DNA of 14,206 nucleotides, taken from positions 1 to 14,206 of the forward strand of contig CAYUZY010000048.1 of the NCBI GenBank assembly GCA_964448645.1. Reading direction: 5' to 3'. Made by a program: the position numbers and the translations under genes. Positions 1 to 6,011 of this stretch are shown one piece after another (position 1 is the stretch's first letter; each line of letters begins with the position of its first letter). The DNA comes from GCA-2719315 sp964448645 (GTDB taxonomy: Bacteria > Bacteroidota > Bacteroidia > Flavobacteriales > Flavobacteriaceae). Under the pieces are notes generated by a model, which was not told where the DNA came from, did no database searches, and was given only the letters and a program-made list of their open reading frames with translations.

Positions 1-897
1 AGGTATTATTTTTTTTCTATTTATAACATTTTGAACACCTAATCCTTTACATGTTTTGCACATTCCTTTTGGTGAATTAAATGAAAATGTATTTGGCTCG
101 GGTTTATTATAAGATATTCCAGAATCTCGACAAACAAGGTCTCTGCTATAATATTTTTCTTTTCTAGTTTCAGGGTTAATTATTAAAACAGAGTTTTTAC
201 CATTGTAAAGAGCCGTTTTTATAGAGTTTTTTAATCTAGAAATTGATTCTTTATTGTTTTTCACTATAATTCTGTCAATTAACAACTCAATATCATGATT
301 TTTGTATCTATCTAACATCATTCCTTTTTTTAAATCAATAATATCACCATCAATTCTAGATCTTAAAAATCCTTTTTTTATAAATGAATCAAACAAATCT
401 CTATAATGCCCTTTTCTTGATTTTATAACAGGAGATAAAATATAAATTTCTTTTAAATTAAATTCTTTTTTAATTAATTGGATTATTTGATCCTCTGAAT
501 AACTAATCATTTTTTTATTATTGTATAAACTATAAGCAACTCCTATTCTAGCGTATAAAAGCCTTATAAAATCATATACTTCTGTAACTGTACCAACTGT
601 AGATCTTGGATTTTTTGAAGTAGTTTTTTGTTCAATAGCAATTACTGGAGATAATCCTTCAATTTTGTCCACATCTGGTCTTTCCATGTTTCCTATAAAT
701 TGTCTTACATAAGCGGAAAATGTTTCCATATATCTTCTTTGACTTTCTGAATAAATAGTATCAAACGCAAGTGAAGATTTTCCACTACCAGATAAGCCAG
801 TAATTACAACAAATTTATCTCTAGGTATAGATAAATTTATATTCTTCAAATTATGAACCCTAGCACCTTCTATTTCAATTGAATTTTTTGATTCCAT
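1..897 (-). CDS. uvrA: UvrA, excinuclease ABC subunit A (N-terminal part, cut by window edge)
   Basis: This is the damage-sensing ATPase of nucleotide excision repair, which works with UvrB and UvrC in the cytoplasm. Only the first 299 codons are present, and the frame stays open to base 1, so the gene continues outside the window. Visible signs are the opening ABC segment with Walker A GLSGSGKSS (residues 34-42), the stretch SESQRRYMETFSAYVRQF and the block GLSPVIAIEQKTTSKNPRST, which are hallmarks of UvrA ATP-binding domain I. The first zinc module appears near the end as C256-x2-S259 followed by FSFNSPKG and C280-x2-C283. Canonical UvrA has four cysteines here, so the second is replaced by serine (see findings). 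The ATG at 895-897 gives the usual N-terminus and is preceded by an exact Bacteroidota -7 box. ggt lies 67 bases upstream on the same strand, but uvrA seems to have its own promoter. Identity is near certain. Confidence 0.96.
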   Translation of the reverse strand, partial: MESKNSIEIEGARVHNLKNINLSIPRDKFVVITGLSGSGKSSLAFDTIYSESQRRYMETFSAYVRQFIGNMERPDVDKIEGLSPVIAIEQKTTSKNPRSTVGTVTEVYDFIRLLYARIGVAYSLYNNKKMISYSEDQIIQLIKKEFNLKEIYILSPVIKSRKGHYRDLFDSFIKKGFLRSRIDGDIIDLKKGMMLDRYKNHDIELLIDRIIVKNNKESISRLKNSIKTALYNGKNSVLIINPETRKEKYYSRDLVCRDSGISYNKPEPNTFSFNSPKGMCKTCKGLGVQNVINRKKIIP

Positions 898-909
898 AAA
901 GTAAACCTG

Positions 910-917
910 CAAAATTA
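910..917 (-). promoter_or_regulatory. Predicted Bacteroidota -7 promoter element for uvrA
   Basis: On the minus strand this reads TAATTTTG, an exact match to the TAnnTTTG -7 consensus of the Bacteroidota primary sigma factor. It ends 12 bases before the uvrA ATG, so transcription would start about 8 bases before the start codon. No convincing -33 TTG is seen at the expected distance. It allows uvrA to be transcribed independently of ggt. Confidence 0.55.
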
Positions 918-964
918 AGATATTAAGCTTAAAATTTATTACTTAATTGAAATTGAAAATTTAA

Positions 965-2638
965 TTAATATAAAAATGAAGCATAATCATCTCCTCTAGG
1001 ATCAGCCCCTGCTTGTATTAATCCTTTAGAATTAACATGTAAGGCATCTACTCTTCCTATTAATTCTTTTTCAGGCTTAATGAAATATCCTTTTTTTAAT
1101 AAGTCTTGAATTAAATGATCAAATTTTCCAGGTTCTAACCTAATCTCATCAGGTAACCACTGATGGTGAAATCTTGGAGCATTAACAGCTTCTTGAATAT
1201 TCATTTGAAATTCATAAACATTTAAAATTGTCTGAAGAACTGAGGTAATAATAGTTGATCCTCCTGGAGTTCCAACTATCATTGATATTTTTCCGTTTTT
1301 TTCAATAATAGTTGGAGTCATTGAGCTCAACATTCTTTTTTCAGCTTGTATTGAATTTGCTTCACTGCCAATTAGTCCAAACATATTAGGTGTTCCTGGT
1401 TTACTACTAAAATCATCCATCTCATTATTTAAGAAAAACCCTCCTTTTTCAACGTAAACTTTCGATCCATAACCAGCATTTAAAGTGGTAGTAACTGCGA
1501 CTGCATTTCCTTCTGTGTCAATTATTGAATAATGAGTAGTTTCATCACTTTCATTCATATAGACATTTCCAAAATTTATATCTGATGAAGAAGTTGCTTT
1601 ATTAAAGGAAAAATTATTCATTCTAGATTTTAAATAAACATTAGAGATTAGTTCGTTTTGAGGAATGTTATTAAAATCAGGATCTCCCAAAAATTCGCTT
1701 CTATCTGCATAAGATCTTCTTTGAGCTTCTGTTAGTAATTGAATATATTTAATAGAATTGTGATTATATTTTTGAATTGAAAAAGGCTCTATCATTTTCA
1801 TGATTTGCCCTAAACAAATTCCACCACTTGATGGAGGGCCCATTGAAAATATATTTAAATCTTTATATTGAAAATTAATTAAATCTCTCCATACAGGGGA
1901 GTAGTTTTTCATATCATTTAGAGTAATTATCCCCCCTGTTTTTTTGACTTTATCAACTATTAGTTTAGCAATTTTCCCTTCATAAAAACCATTTTTGCCT
2001 TCTTTTTGAATAATTTTTAGTGTTGAAGCTATTGCATGATTTTTAATTGTATCTCCAGCTTTAAATGCATTACCGTAAAAAGTTTCTTTACCATTAATTA
2101 TTATGAAATCATCTCTTTTGCTATTTAAACTATTTTCTTGTTTTTTTGTGACTACAAATCCTTTTTCTGCAAGATCTATAGCTGGTTGAACAAGAGTTTC
2201 CCATGGTAAGGATGCCATTTTTTTATATATTTCAAATAATCCCGCAACAGTTCCCGGAACACCAACAGCAAGTCCTCCAAGCGTGCTTTTATCTGGAATA
2301 ATATTCCCTTCATTATCCAAAAACATATTTTTTTGAGCATTTTCAGAAGCTTTTTCTCTATAATCTAAGCTTCCTTTTTCTCCATTTGATTTTCTATAAA
2401 CAAAAAAACCACCTCCTGCTAGGTTTCCGGCATTAGGATAGCATACTGACAATGCAAGATCCATTGCAATCATTGCATCAAAGGCATTTCCTCCTTTTGA
2501 CATTATAGCAATTCCAATATCTGAAGCTTCTTTCCTTGCAGAAACAGTAGCTGCTTTAACTTCTTTTTCATAGTTTGTACAACCAAAACAAAGAATGAAC
2601 AATATAATGATTGTAGACAGGAGTATATAATTTCTCAT
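965..2638 (-). CDS. ggt: Gamma-glutamyltransferase (gamma-glutamyltranspeptidase) precursor
   Basis: This Ntn-hydrolase cleaves the gamma-glutamyl bond of glutathione and related peptides, by hydrolysis or transfer to amino acids or peptides. The 557-residue length fits a full proenzyme. Residues 1-20 form a hydrophobic export signal ending in C20, probably a lipoprotein signal (LCFGC is a loose lipobox), so it should act in the periplasm or on a membrane. The large subunit carries DYREKAS (R94 would contact the gamma-glutamyl carboxylate) and GGLAVGVPGTVAGL. Autoprocessing should occur before T367 in ETTHYSIID, making T367 the catalytic nucleophile of the small subunit. Downstream are NNEMDDFSSKPG, an intact lid-loop segment (about 420-430), the substrate-binding SSM at 438-440, the oxyanion GTPGGS (456-461) and NAPRFHHQWLPDE. 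The match to Escherichia coli Ggt is close throughout. It is divergent from glmM. All key residues are present, so it should be active. Confidence 0.96.
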   Translation of the reverse strand: MRNYILLSTIIILFILCFGCTNYEKEVKAATVSARKEASDIGIAIMSKGGNAFDAMIAMDLALSVCYPNAGNLAGGGFFVYRKSNGEKGSLDYREKASENAQKNMFLDNEGNIIPDKSTLGGLAVGVPGTVAGLFEIYKKMASLPWETLVQPAIDLAEKGFVVTKKQENSLNSKRDDFIIINGKETFYGNAFKAGDTIKNHAIASTLKIIQKEGKNGFYEGKIAKLIVDKVKKTGGIITLNDMKNYSPVWRDLINFQYKDLNIFSMGPPSSGGICLGQIMKMIEPFSIQKYNHNSIKYIQLLTEAQRRSYADRSEFLGDPDFNNIPQNELISNVYLKSRMNNFSFNKATSSSDINFGNVYMNESDETTHYSIIDTEGNAVAVTTTLNAGYGSKVYVEKGGFFLNNEMDDFSSKPGTPNMFGLIGSEANSIQAEKRMLSSMTPTIIEKNGKISMIVGTPGGSTIITSVLQTILNVYEFQMNIQEAVNAPRFHHQWLPDEIRLEPGKFDHLIQDLLKKGYFIKPEKELIGRVDALHVNSKGLIQAGADPRGDDYASFLY

Positions 2639-2651
2639 CTATGAGTTTTTT

Positions 2652-2674
2652 ATTTCACTATTTTAATGTGAAAT
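2652..2674. repeat. Short inverted repeat upstream of ggt
   Basis: A perfect 7-base inverted repeat, ATTTCAC and GTGAAAT, is separated by 9 bases. It sits 13 to 36 bases before the ggt ATG in the ggt/glmM divergent gap. The size and symmetry suit a dimeric repressor operator or a small 5'-leader hairpin. I recognise no known regulator motif in it, and chance is possible in such AT-rich DNA. Confidence 0.35.
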
Positions 2675-2744
2675 TACATCATTAATTAAAGTAAAAAAAT
2701 TTTTTTCATAAAATGAATAATACTAATATTGTTGATAAGCTTGT

Positions 2745-2752
2745 TATCTTTG
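2745..2752 (+). promoter_or_regulatory. Predicted Bacteroidota -7 promoter element for glmM
   Basis: TATCTTTG is an exact match to TAnnTTTG. It ends only 4 bases before the glmM ATG at 2757. Because the element is centred near -7, the predicted transcription start coincides with, or lies within a base or two of, the start codon, implying a leaderless mRNA. No clear -33 TTG is present at a normal spacing. TTG triplets at 2729 and 2732 are too close. Confidence 0.55.
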
Positions 2753-2756
2753 TAAT

Positions 2757-4139
2757 ATGCCATTAATAAAGTCTATTTCCGGTATTAGAGGAACTATTGG
2801 TGATGATGATAATGAAAACCTTTCTCCAGTTAATATTAAAAAATTTGTTATTTCTTATTGTGAGTGGATTTTGTCAATAAACAAAAAGGCAGATGAATTG
2901 AGAATTGTAACAGGTAGAGATGGAAGAGAATCAGGCCCTAAAATTCATAAATTAGTTAATAAAACAATAGTTTCTTGTGGAATAAATGTATTAGACCTTG
3001 GCCTTTCAACAACTCCATCTGTAGGTTTTTCTATCCCAAGAACTAAATCTCATGGAGGAATAATGATCACAGCAAGTCATAATCCAAAGGAATGGAATGC
3101 TCTTAAACTACTTAATGAAAATGGGGAGTTTATAAGTAAAGAAGCTGGTGAATTAATAATTGAAAAAGCAAATAATATCAAAATTGAAGCTTTTAAAAAA
3201 GAAAAAATTGGAAACATCAATTACAAAGAAGCTTATTATAAAAGCCATATTGAGGAGATTTTAAAAATTCCTTTTTTGAACCTTAATAAAATAAAGTCTA
3301 AAAATTTTAAAGTTGTTATTGATGGAATTAATTCAACAGGAGGTATAGCTATTCCTTTTCTTTTAGGCAAACTTAATATTAATTGCATTGAATTAAACTG
3401 CACTCCTGATGGAAATTTTGCTCATAATCCCGAACCTCTTAAAGAGAACCTAAAACAATTATGTGAAAGTGTAAAGTTGAACTCAGCTGATTTTGGAATT
3501 GCTGTAGATCCAGATGTAGACAGGTTAGTTTTTGTTGATGAAAAAGGTGAGGTTTTTGGAGAAGAATATACTTTAGTAGTCTGCGCAGATTATATTTTAA
3601 ATAAAACACCAGGTAATACAGTCTCAAATTTATCTTCAACCAGAGCCTTGTCAGATATAACTAAAAAGTATGGAGAAAAATATTTCTCTAGTTCTGTTGG
3701 TGAAGTAAATGTTGTGAAAATAATGAAAGAAAATAATGCTGTAATTGGAGGAGAAGGAAATGGTGGAGTTATTTACCCTAAAACTCATTATGGAAGAGAT
3801 GCTTTAATTGGGATCGTTTTTTTTATATCACATTTAGTTGAAAAGAATATACCAGTTTCAGAGTTAAAAATGAATTATCCTCAATATTACATGAATAAAA
3901 ACAAAGTAGAGTTATCAGAAAACACAAACACAAATTATCTTTTAAAAAAAATTGAAAATTTTTATAAAAATGAAAAAATCAACAAAGAAGATGGTTTGAA
4001 AATTGATTTTAAAGAATCTTGGGCACATATAAGAAAATCAAATACTGAAATGATACTTAGGATATATACAGAGGCTAAGACTATGGATAAGGCTAAAAGC
4101 TTATCAAGAGAAATTGTTAAGAAAATTAAAGAGATTTGA
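2757..4139 (+). CDS. glmM: Phosphoglucosamine mutase (alpha-D-phosphohexomutase family)
   Basis: The enzyme interconverts glucosamine-6-phosphate and glucosamine-1-phosphate on the route to UDP-GlcNAc for peptidoglycan and lipid A, in the cytoplasm. All four family signatures appear in order: the phosphoserine loop TASHNP (phospho-acceptor S107, continuing WNALK), the Mg2+ loop DPDVDR (D251, D253, D255), the sugar-specificity loop GEGNGGV (332-338) and the phosphate-binding loop RKSNTE (426-431). The length of 460 residues is normal. The TASHNP...WNALK form is the one seen in Bacteroidota glmM genes. It differs from the SASHNP...GIK form of E. coli GlmM, so a phosphomanno- or phosphoglucomutase role cannot be fully excluded. 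The ATG at 2757 follows an exact -7 box with almost no leader. The 3' end overlaps the convergent acyltransferase gene by 14 bases. Being next to a lipid A-type acyltransferase fits an envelope role. Confidence 0.87.
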   Translation: MPLIKSISGIRGTIGDDDNENLSPVNIKKFVISYCEWILSINKKADELRIVTGRDGRESGPKIHKLVNKTIVSCGINVLDLGLSTTPSVGFSIPRTKSHGGIMITASHNPKEWNALKLLNENGEFISKEAGELIIEKANNIKIEAFKKEKIGNINYKEAYYKSHIEEILKIPFLNLNKIKSKNFKVVIDGINSTGGIAIPFLLGKLNINCIELNCTPDGNFAHNPEPLKENLKQLCESVKLNSADFGIAVDPDVDRLVFVDEKGEVFGEEYTLVVCADYILNKTPGNTVSNLSSTRALSDITKKYGEKYFSSSVGEVNVVKIMKENNAVIGGEGNGGVIYPKTHYGRDALIGIVFFISHLVEKNIPVSELKMNYPQYYMNKNKVELSENTNTNYLLKKIENFYKNEKINKEDGLKIDFKESWAHIRKSNTEMILRIYTEAKTMDKAKSLSREIVKKIKEI

Positions 4140-5010
4140 AAGACTTTGAGTGTTTAAATCTATTATGAGCCCAAAAATATTCAGAGGGGTCTAATTTTAT
4201 TTGATTTTCAACTAATTCAATAAATTTGTTTGTTATTTCAAATTGTTTAGTTTTAATTGGCTTTTTTGATAAGACTTTAAATTCTGCTTCATAAAAACCT
4301 CTTTTAACTCTTTTTATGTCAGCAAAAACCACAGGGATGTTTAATTTTCTTGCAAGACGTTCAGCTCCAGTAAAAAAAGGTGTTTCAATACCCATGAATT
4401 TAGTCCAATATGTTTTTTTTCTTAGTTTAGGAGATTGATCAGCTGCAAAACCATACACCGCTTTATAGTTATTCTTTTCGTTTTTAATAATTGATTCAAC
4501 TGTATTATACCTTGATAAAAGAAGAGCTTTATGTTTTTTTCTCATTCTTTTAACAAGTTTATCAAAGTATGTATTTTCTAAAGGAGAATAAATGCCTATT
4601 CCAGGAATATTAATATAATAACTTATTGAAAGCATCCACTCCCAACTAGAATAGTGGCCACACATAATAAAACAACTTCTGTTATCATCTTCAAATTCTT
4701 TAATTAGCTCAATATTCTTAAATACGAACCTTTTTGTCATTTCTTTCTTTGACATTCCTAAAGATTTAATAATTTCAAGAAATAAATCACAAAAATGTTT
4801 ATAGGCTTTTTTTTCTATAATTAATTTTTCTTTTTCACTTAATTCTGGAAAAACAAGATTTAGATTTTTTCTTATAATATCTTTTCTATACTTCAAAATA
4901 TGTTGCATAAAAAACGAAAGCAAATCTGATAACATGTAAAAAAGTGAAAATGGAAGTCTTGATATTATATATAAAAAGGGATAGGTTAAAAAATATGTTA
5001 AAGCTTGCAA
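4126..5010 (-). CDS. LpxL/HtrB-family lipid A biosynthesis (lysophospholipid) acyltransferase
   Basis: This is an inner-membrane acyltransferase of the LpxL/LpxM type, which adds secondary acyl chains to Kdo-lipid A or related acceptors. Its 294 residues match the family. There is an N-terminal hydrophobic anchor (about 5-36) and the catalytic H-x4-E motif in GHYSSWEW (H119, E124). Further signs are YSPLENTYFD (141-150), the ADQSP block (190-194), TPFFTGAERLARK and the C-terminal YFWAHNRFKH, which corresponds to the YxWxHxRFK ending of LpxL homologues. Acceptor and acyl-chain specificity cannot be read from the sequence. In Bacteroidota some homologues act in ornithine or amino-lipid synthesis instead. 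The ATG at 5008-5010 lies 24 bases after an exact TATCTTTG box. The stop overlaps the glmM 3' end on the opposite strand by 14 bases, with no strong terminator between them. Confidence 0.88.
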   Translation of the reverse strand: MQALTYFLTYPFLYIISRLPFSLFYMLSDLLSFFMQHILKYRKDIIRKNLNLVFPELSEKEKLIIEKKAYKHFCDLFLEIIKSLGMSKKEMTKRFVFKNIELIKEFEDDNRSCFIMCGHYSSWEWMLSISYYINIPGIGIYSPLENTYFDKLVKRMRKKHKALLLSRYNTVESIIKNEKNNYKAVYGFAADQSPKLRKKTYWTKFMGIETPFFTGAERLARKLNIPVVFADIKRVKRGFYEAEFKVLSKKPIKTKQFEITNKFIELVENQIKLDPSEYFWAHNRFKHSKSFKSL

Positions 5011-5034
5011 ATTTTATTAATTAGAAATAATTGA

Positions 5035-5042
5035 CAAAGATA
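5035..5042 (-). promoter_or_regulatory. Predicted Bacteroidota -7 promoter element for the acyltransferase gene
   Basis: On the minus strand this reads TATCTTTG, an exact TAnnTTTG match identical to the boxes before glmM and aroC. It ends 24 bases before the acyltransferase ATG, predicting a leader of about 20 bases. A TTG lies 14 bases upstream of the box, closer than the usual -33 spacing, so the -33 half is weak. Confidence 0.5.
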
Positions 5043-5070
5043 ATTAATATAGTCCCCAAAATTTAATATA

Positions 5071-5100
5071 ACTTTATAAGAGTTTTTAAGTTAATAAAGT
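5071..5100. repeat. Inverted repeat directly before the hglS start
   Basis: ACTTTAT (5071-5077) and ATAAAGT (5094-5100) form a perfect 7-base inverted repeat with a 16-base spacer, ending 2 bases before the TTGATG start region. The left arm overlaps TAACTTTA (5069-5076), a 7-of-8 match to TAnnTTTG and the best promoter candidate for this operon. It could be an operator or leader hairpin. AT richness makes chance a real alternative. Confidence 0.3.
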
Positions 5101-5105
5101 ATTTG

Positions 5106-6011
5106 ATGGATTTAATAAATAAATCACCACTAACTCAGATTTTGGAAAGTCTATTTACTACATATAAAGAAAGGGTCCCGTATGTTAAAAAAATCACTAA
5201 AGCTATGATTGACAATAACTTAGTTTCTAGTCAATCTCAAATAATTAATGATCATATTGCTTTTAGGACTCTTGGAATAAAACATTTAGGCTTAAAATCT
5301 TTTGAAAAAATATTCTTGCATTATGGATATAAAAAAAGAGACTTTTATAGGTTTAATAAAAAAAAATTAAATGCTTATTGGTATTCTCCTCCAGAACATA
5401 ATCTCCCTAGAATTTTTATTAGCGAACTATGTGTAAATGAACTTTCAAATAAAAGTCAAGAAATTATTTATTCATACATTAATAATATTAAAAAGGACCC
5501 GGTAGATGACTTAAATTTAAATGATGTTAAAGAAGTTGTTTCATTCTTTAGAAAACCGTTATGGAAGTTACCGTCTTTAGAAGATTATAAAATTTTATTA
5601 AATGAAAGTGAATATGCTTCTTGGGTAATTTATAACAGATATTATTTAAATCATTACACCATAAGTGTTCATGAACTTCCAGAAGGATATCGTACTTTGG
5701 AAGAGTTTAACGACTTTTTATTGAATTTAGATATTAAATTAAATGATTCTGGAGGTCTCTTAAAAATAAGTAAAGATGGGTTACTTAAACAAAGCAGTAC
5801 AATAGCAAATAAGGTTTTAGCAAAATTTAAAAATAATGAAGAATCATATATTGCAGGAAGTTATGTGGAATTTGCAGAAAGAAAAGTTCTTCCAGAATAT
5901 GCGAATTTAAAATCAAGTAAAATAAAAAGCTTTCATCGAAGAGATGGCTTTGAAACTGGAAACGCTGATTTGATTTTCGAAAGCACTTTTTCTAACCAAG
6001 TAAAAAAATAA
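5106..6011 (+). CDS. hglS: DUF1338 / HglS-type 2-oxoadipate dioxygenase/decarboxylase
   Basis: Members of this family (Pseudomonas putida HglS, E. coli YdcJ) are non-haem iron enzymes with a vicinal-oxygen-chelate fold. HglS converts 2-oxoadipate plus O2 to D-2-hydroxyglutarate and CO2 in lysine catabolism. I chose the ATG at 5106 (301 residues). An in-frame TTG at 5103 would add one residue, and the numbering here counts from that TTG. The family ligands are visible: DHIAFRT gives metal ligand H51 and substrate arginine R55, NHYT gives H184, and YVEFAER gives E256. This matches the H/H/E triad and the HxxxR spacing of HglS. The C-terminal FETGNADLIFEST is also typical. The protein is shorter than the large YdcJ proteins, consistent with a single-domain bacterial form. 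The stop overlaps the next ATG (TAATG), so it is probably translationally coupled to the ALDH7 gene. Activity on 2-oxoadipate is inferred from family and context. Confidence 0.85.
   Translation: MDLINKSPLTQILESLFTTYKERVPYVKKITKAMIDNNLVSSQSQIINDHIAFRTLGIKHLGLKSFEKIFLHYGYKKRDFYRFNKKKLNAYWYSPPEHNLPRIFISELCVNELSNKSQEIIYSYINNIKKDPVDDLNLNDVKEVVSFFRKPLWKLPSLEDYKILLNESEYASWVIYNRYYLNHYTISVHELPEGYRTLEEFNDFLLNLDIKLNDSGGLLKISKDGLLKQSSTIANKVLAKFKNNEESYIAGSYVEFAERKVLPEYANLKSSKIKSFHRRDGFETGNADLIFESTFSNQVKK

Noticed and set aside
1..897. Whether the uvrA segment is a pseudogene fragment
   Set aside because: The frame is intact from ATG to the window edge with all expected motifs. The missing part is due to the window boundary.
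923..932. Palindrome TTAAGCTTAA between ggt and uvrA
   Set aside because: Ten-base AT-rich palindromes are expected by chance here. It has no loop or T tract and does not extend further.
3439..3639. Minus-strand open frame inside glmM
   Set aside because: It overlaps the Mg2+-loop region of glmM and its product resembles no protein I know.
4132..4161. Possible hairpin at the glmM/acyltransferase junction
   Set aside because: A 9-base stem with one G-T wobble and a 12-base loop can be drawn, but no T tract follows on either strand. It is too weak to call a terminator in such AT-rich DNA.
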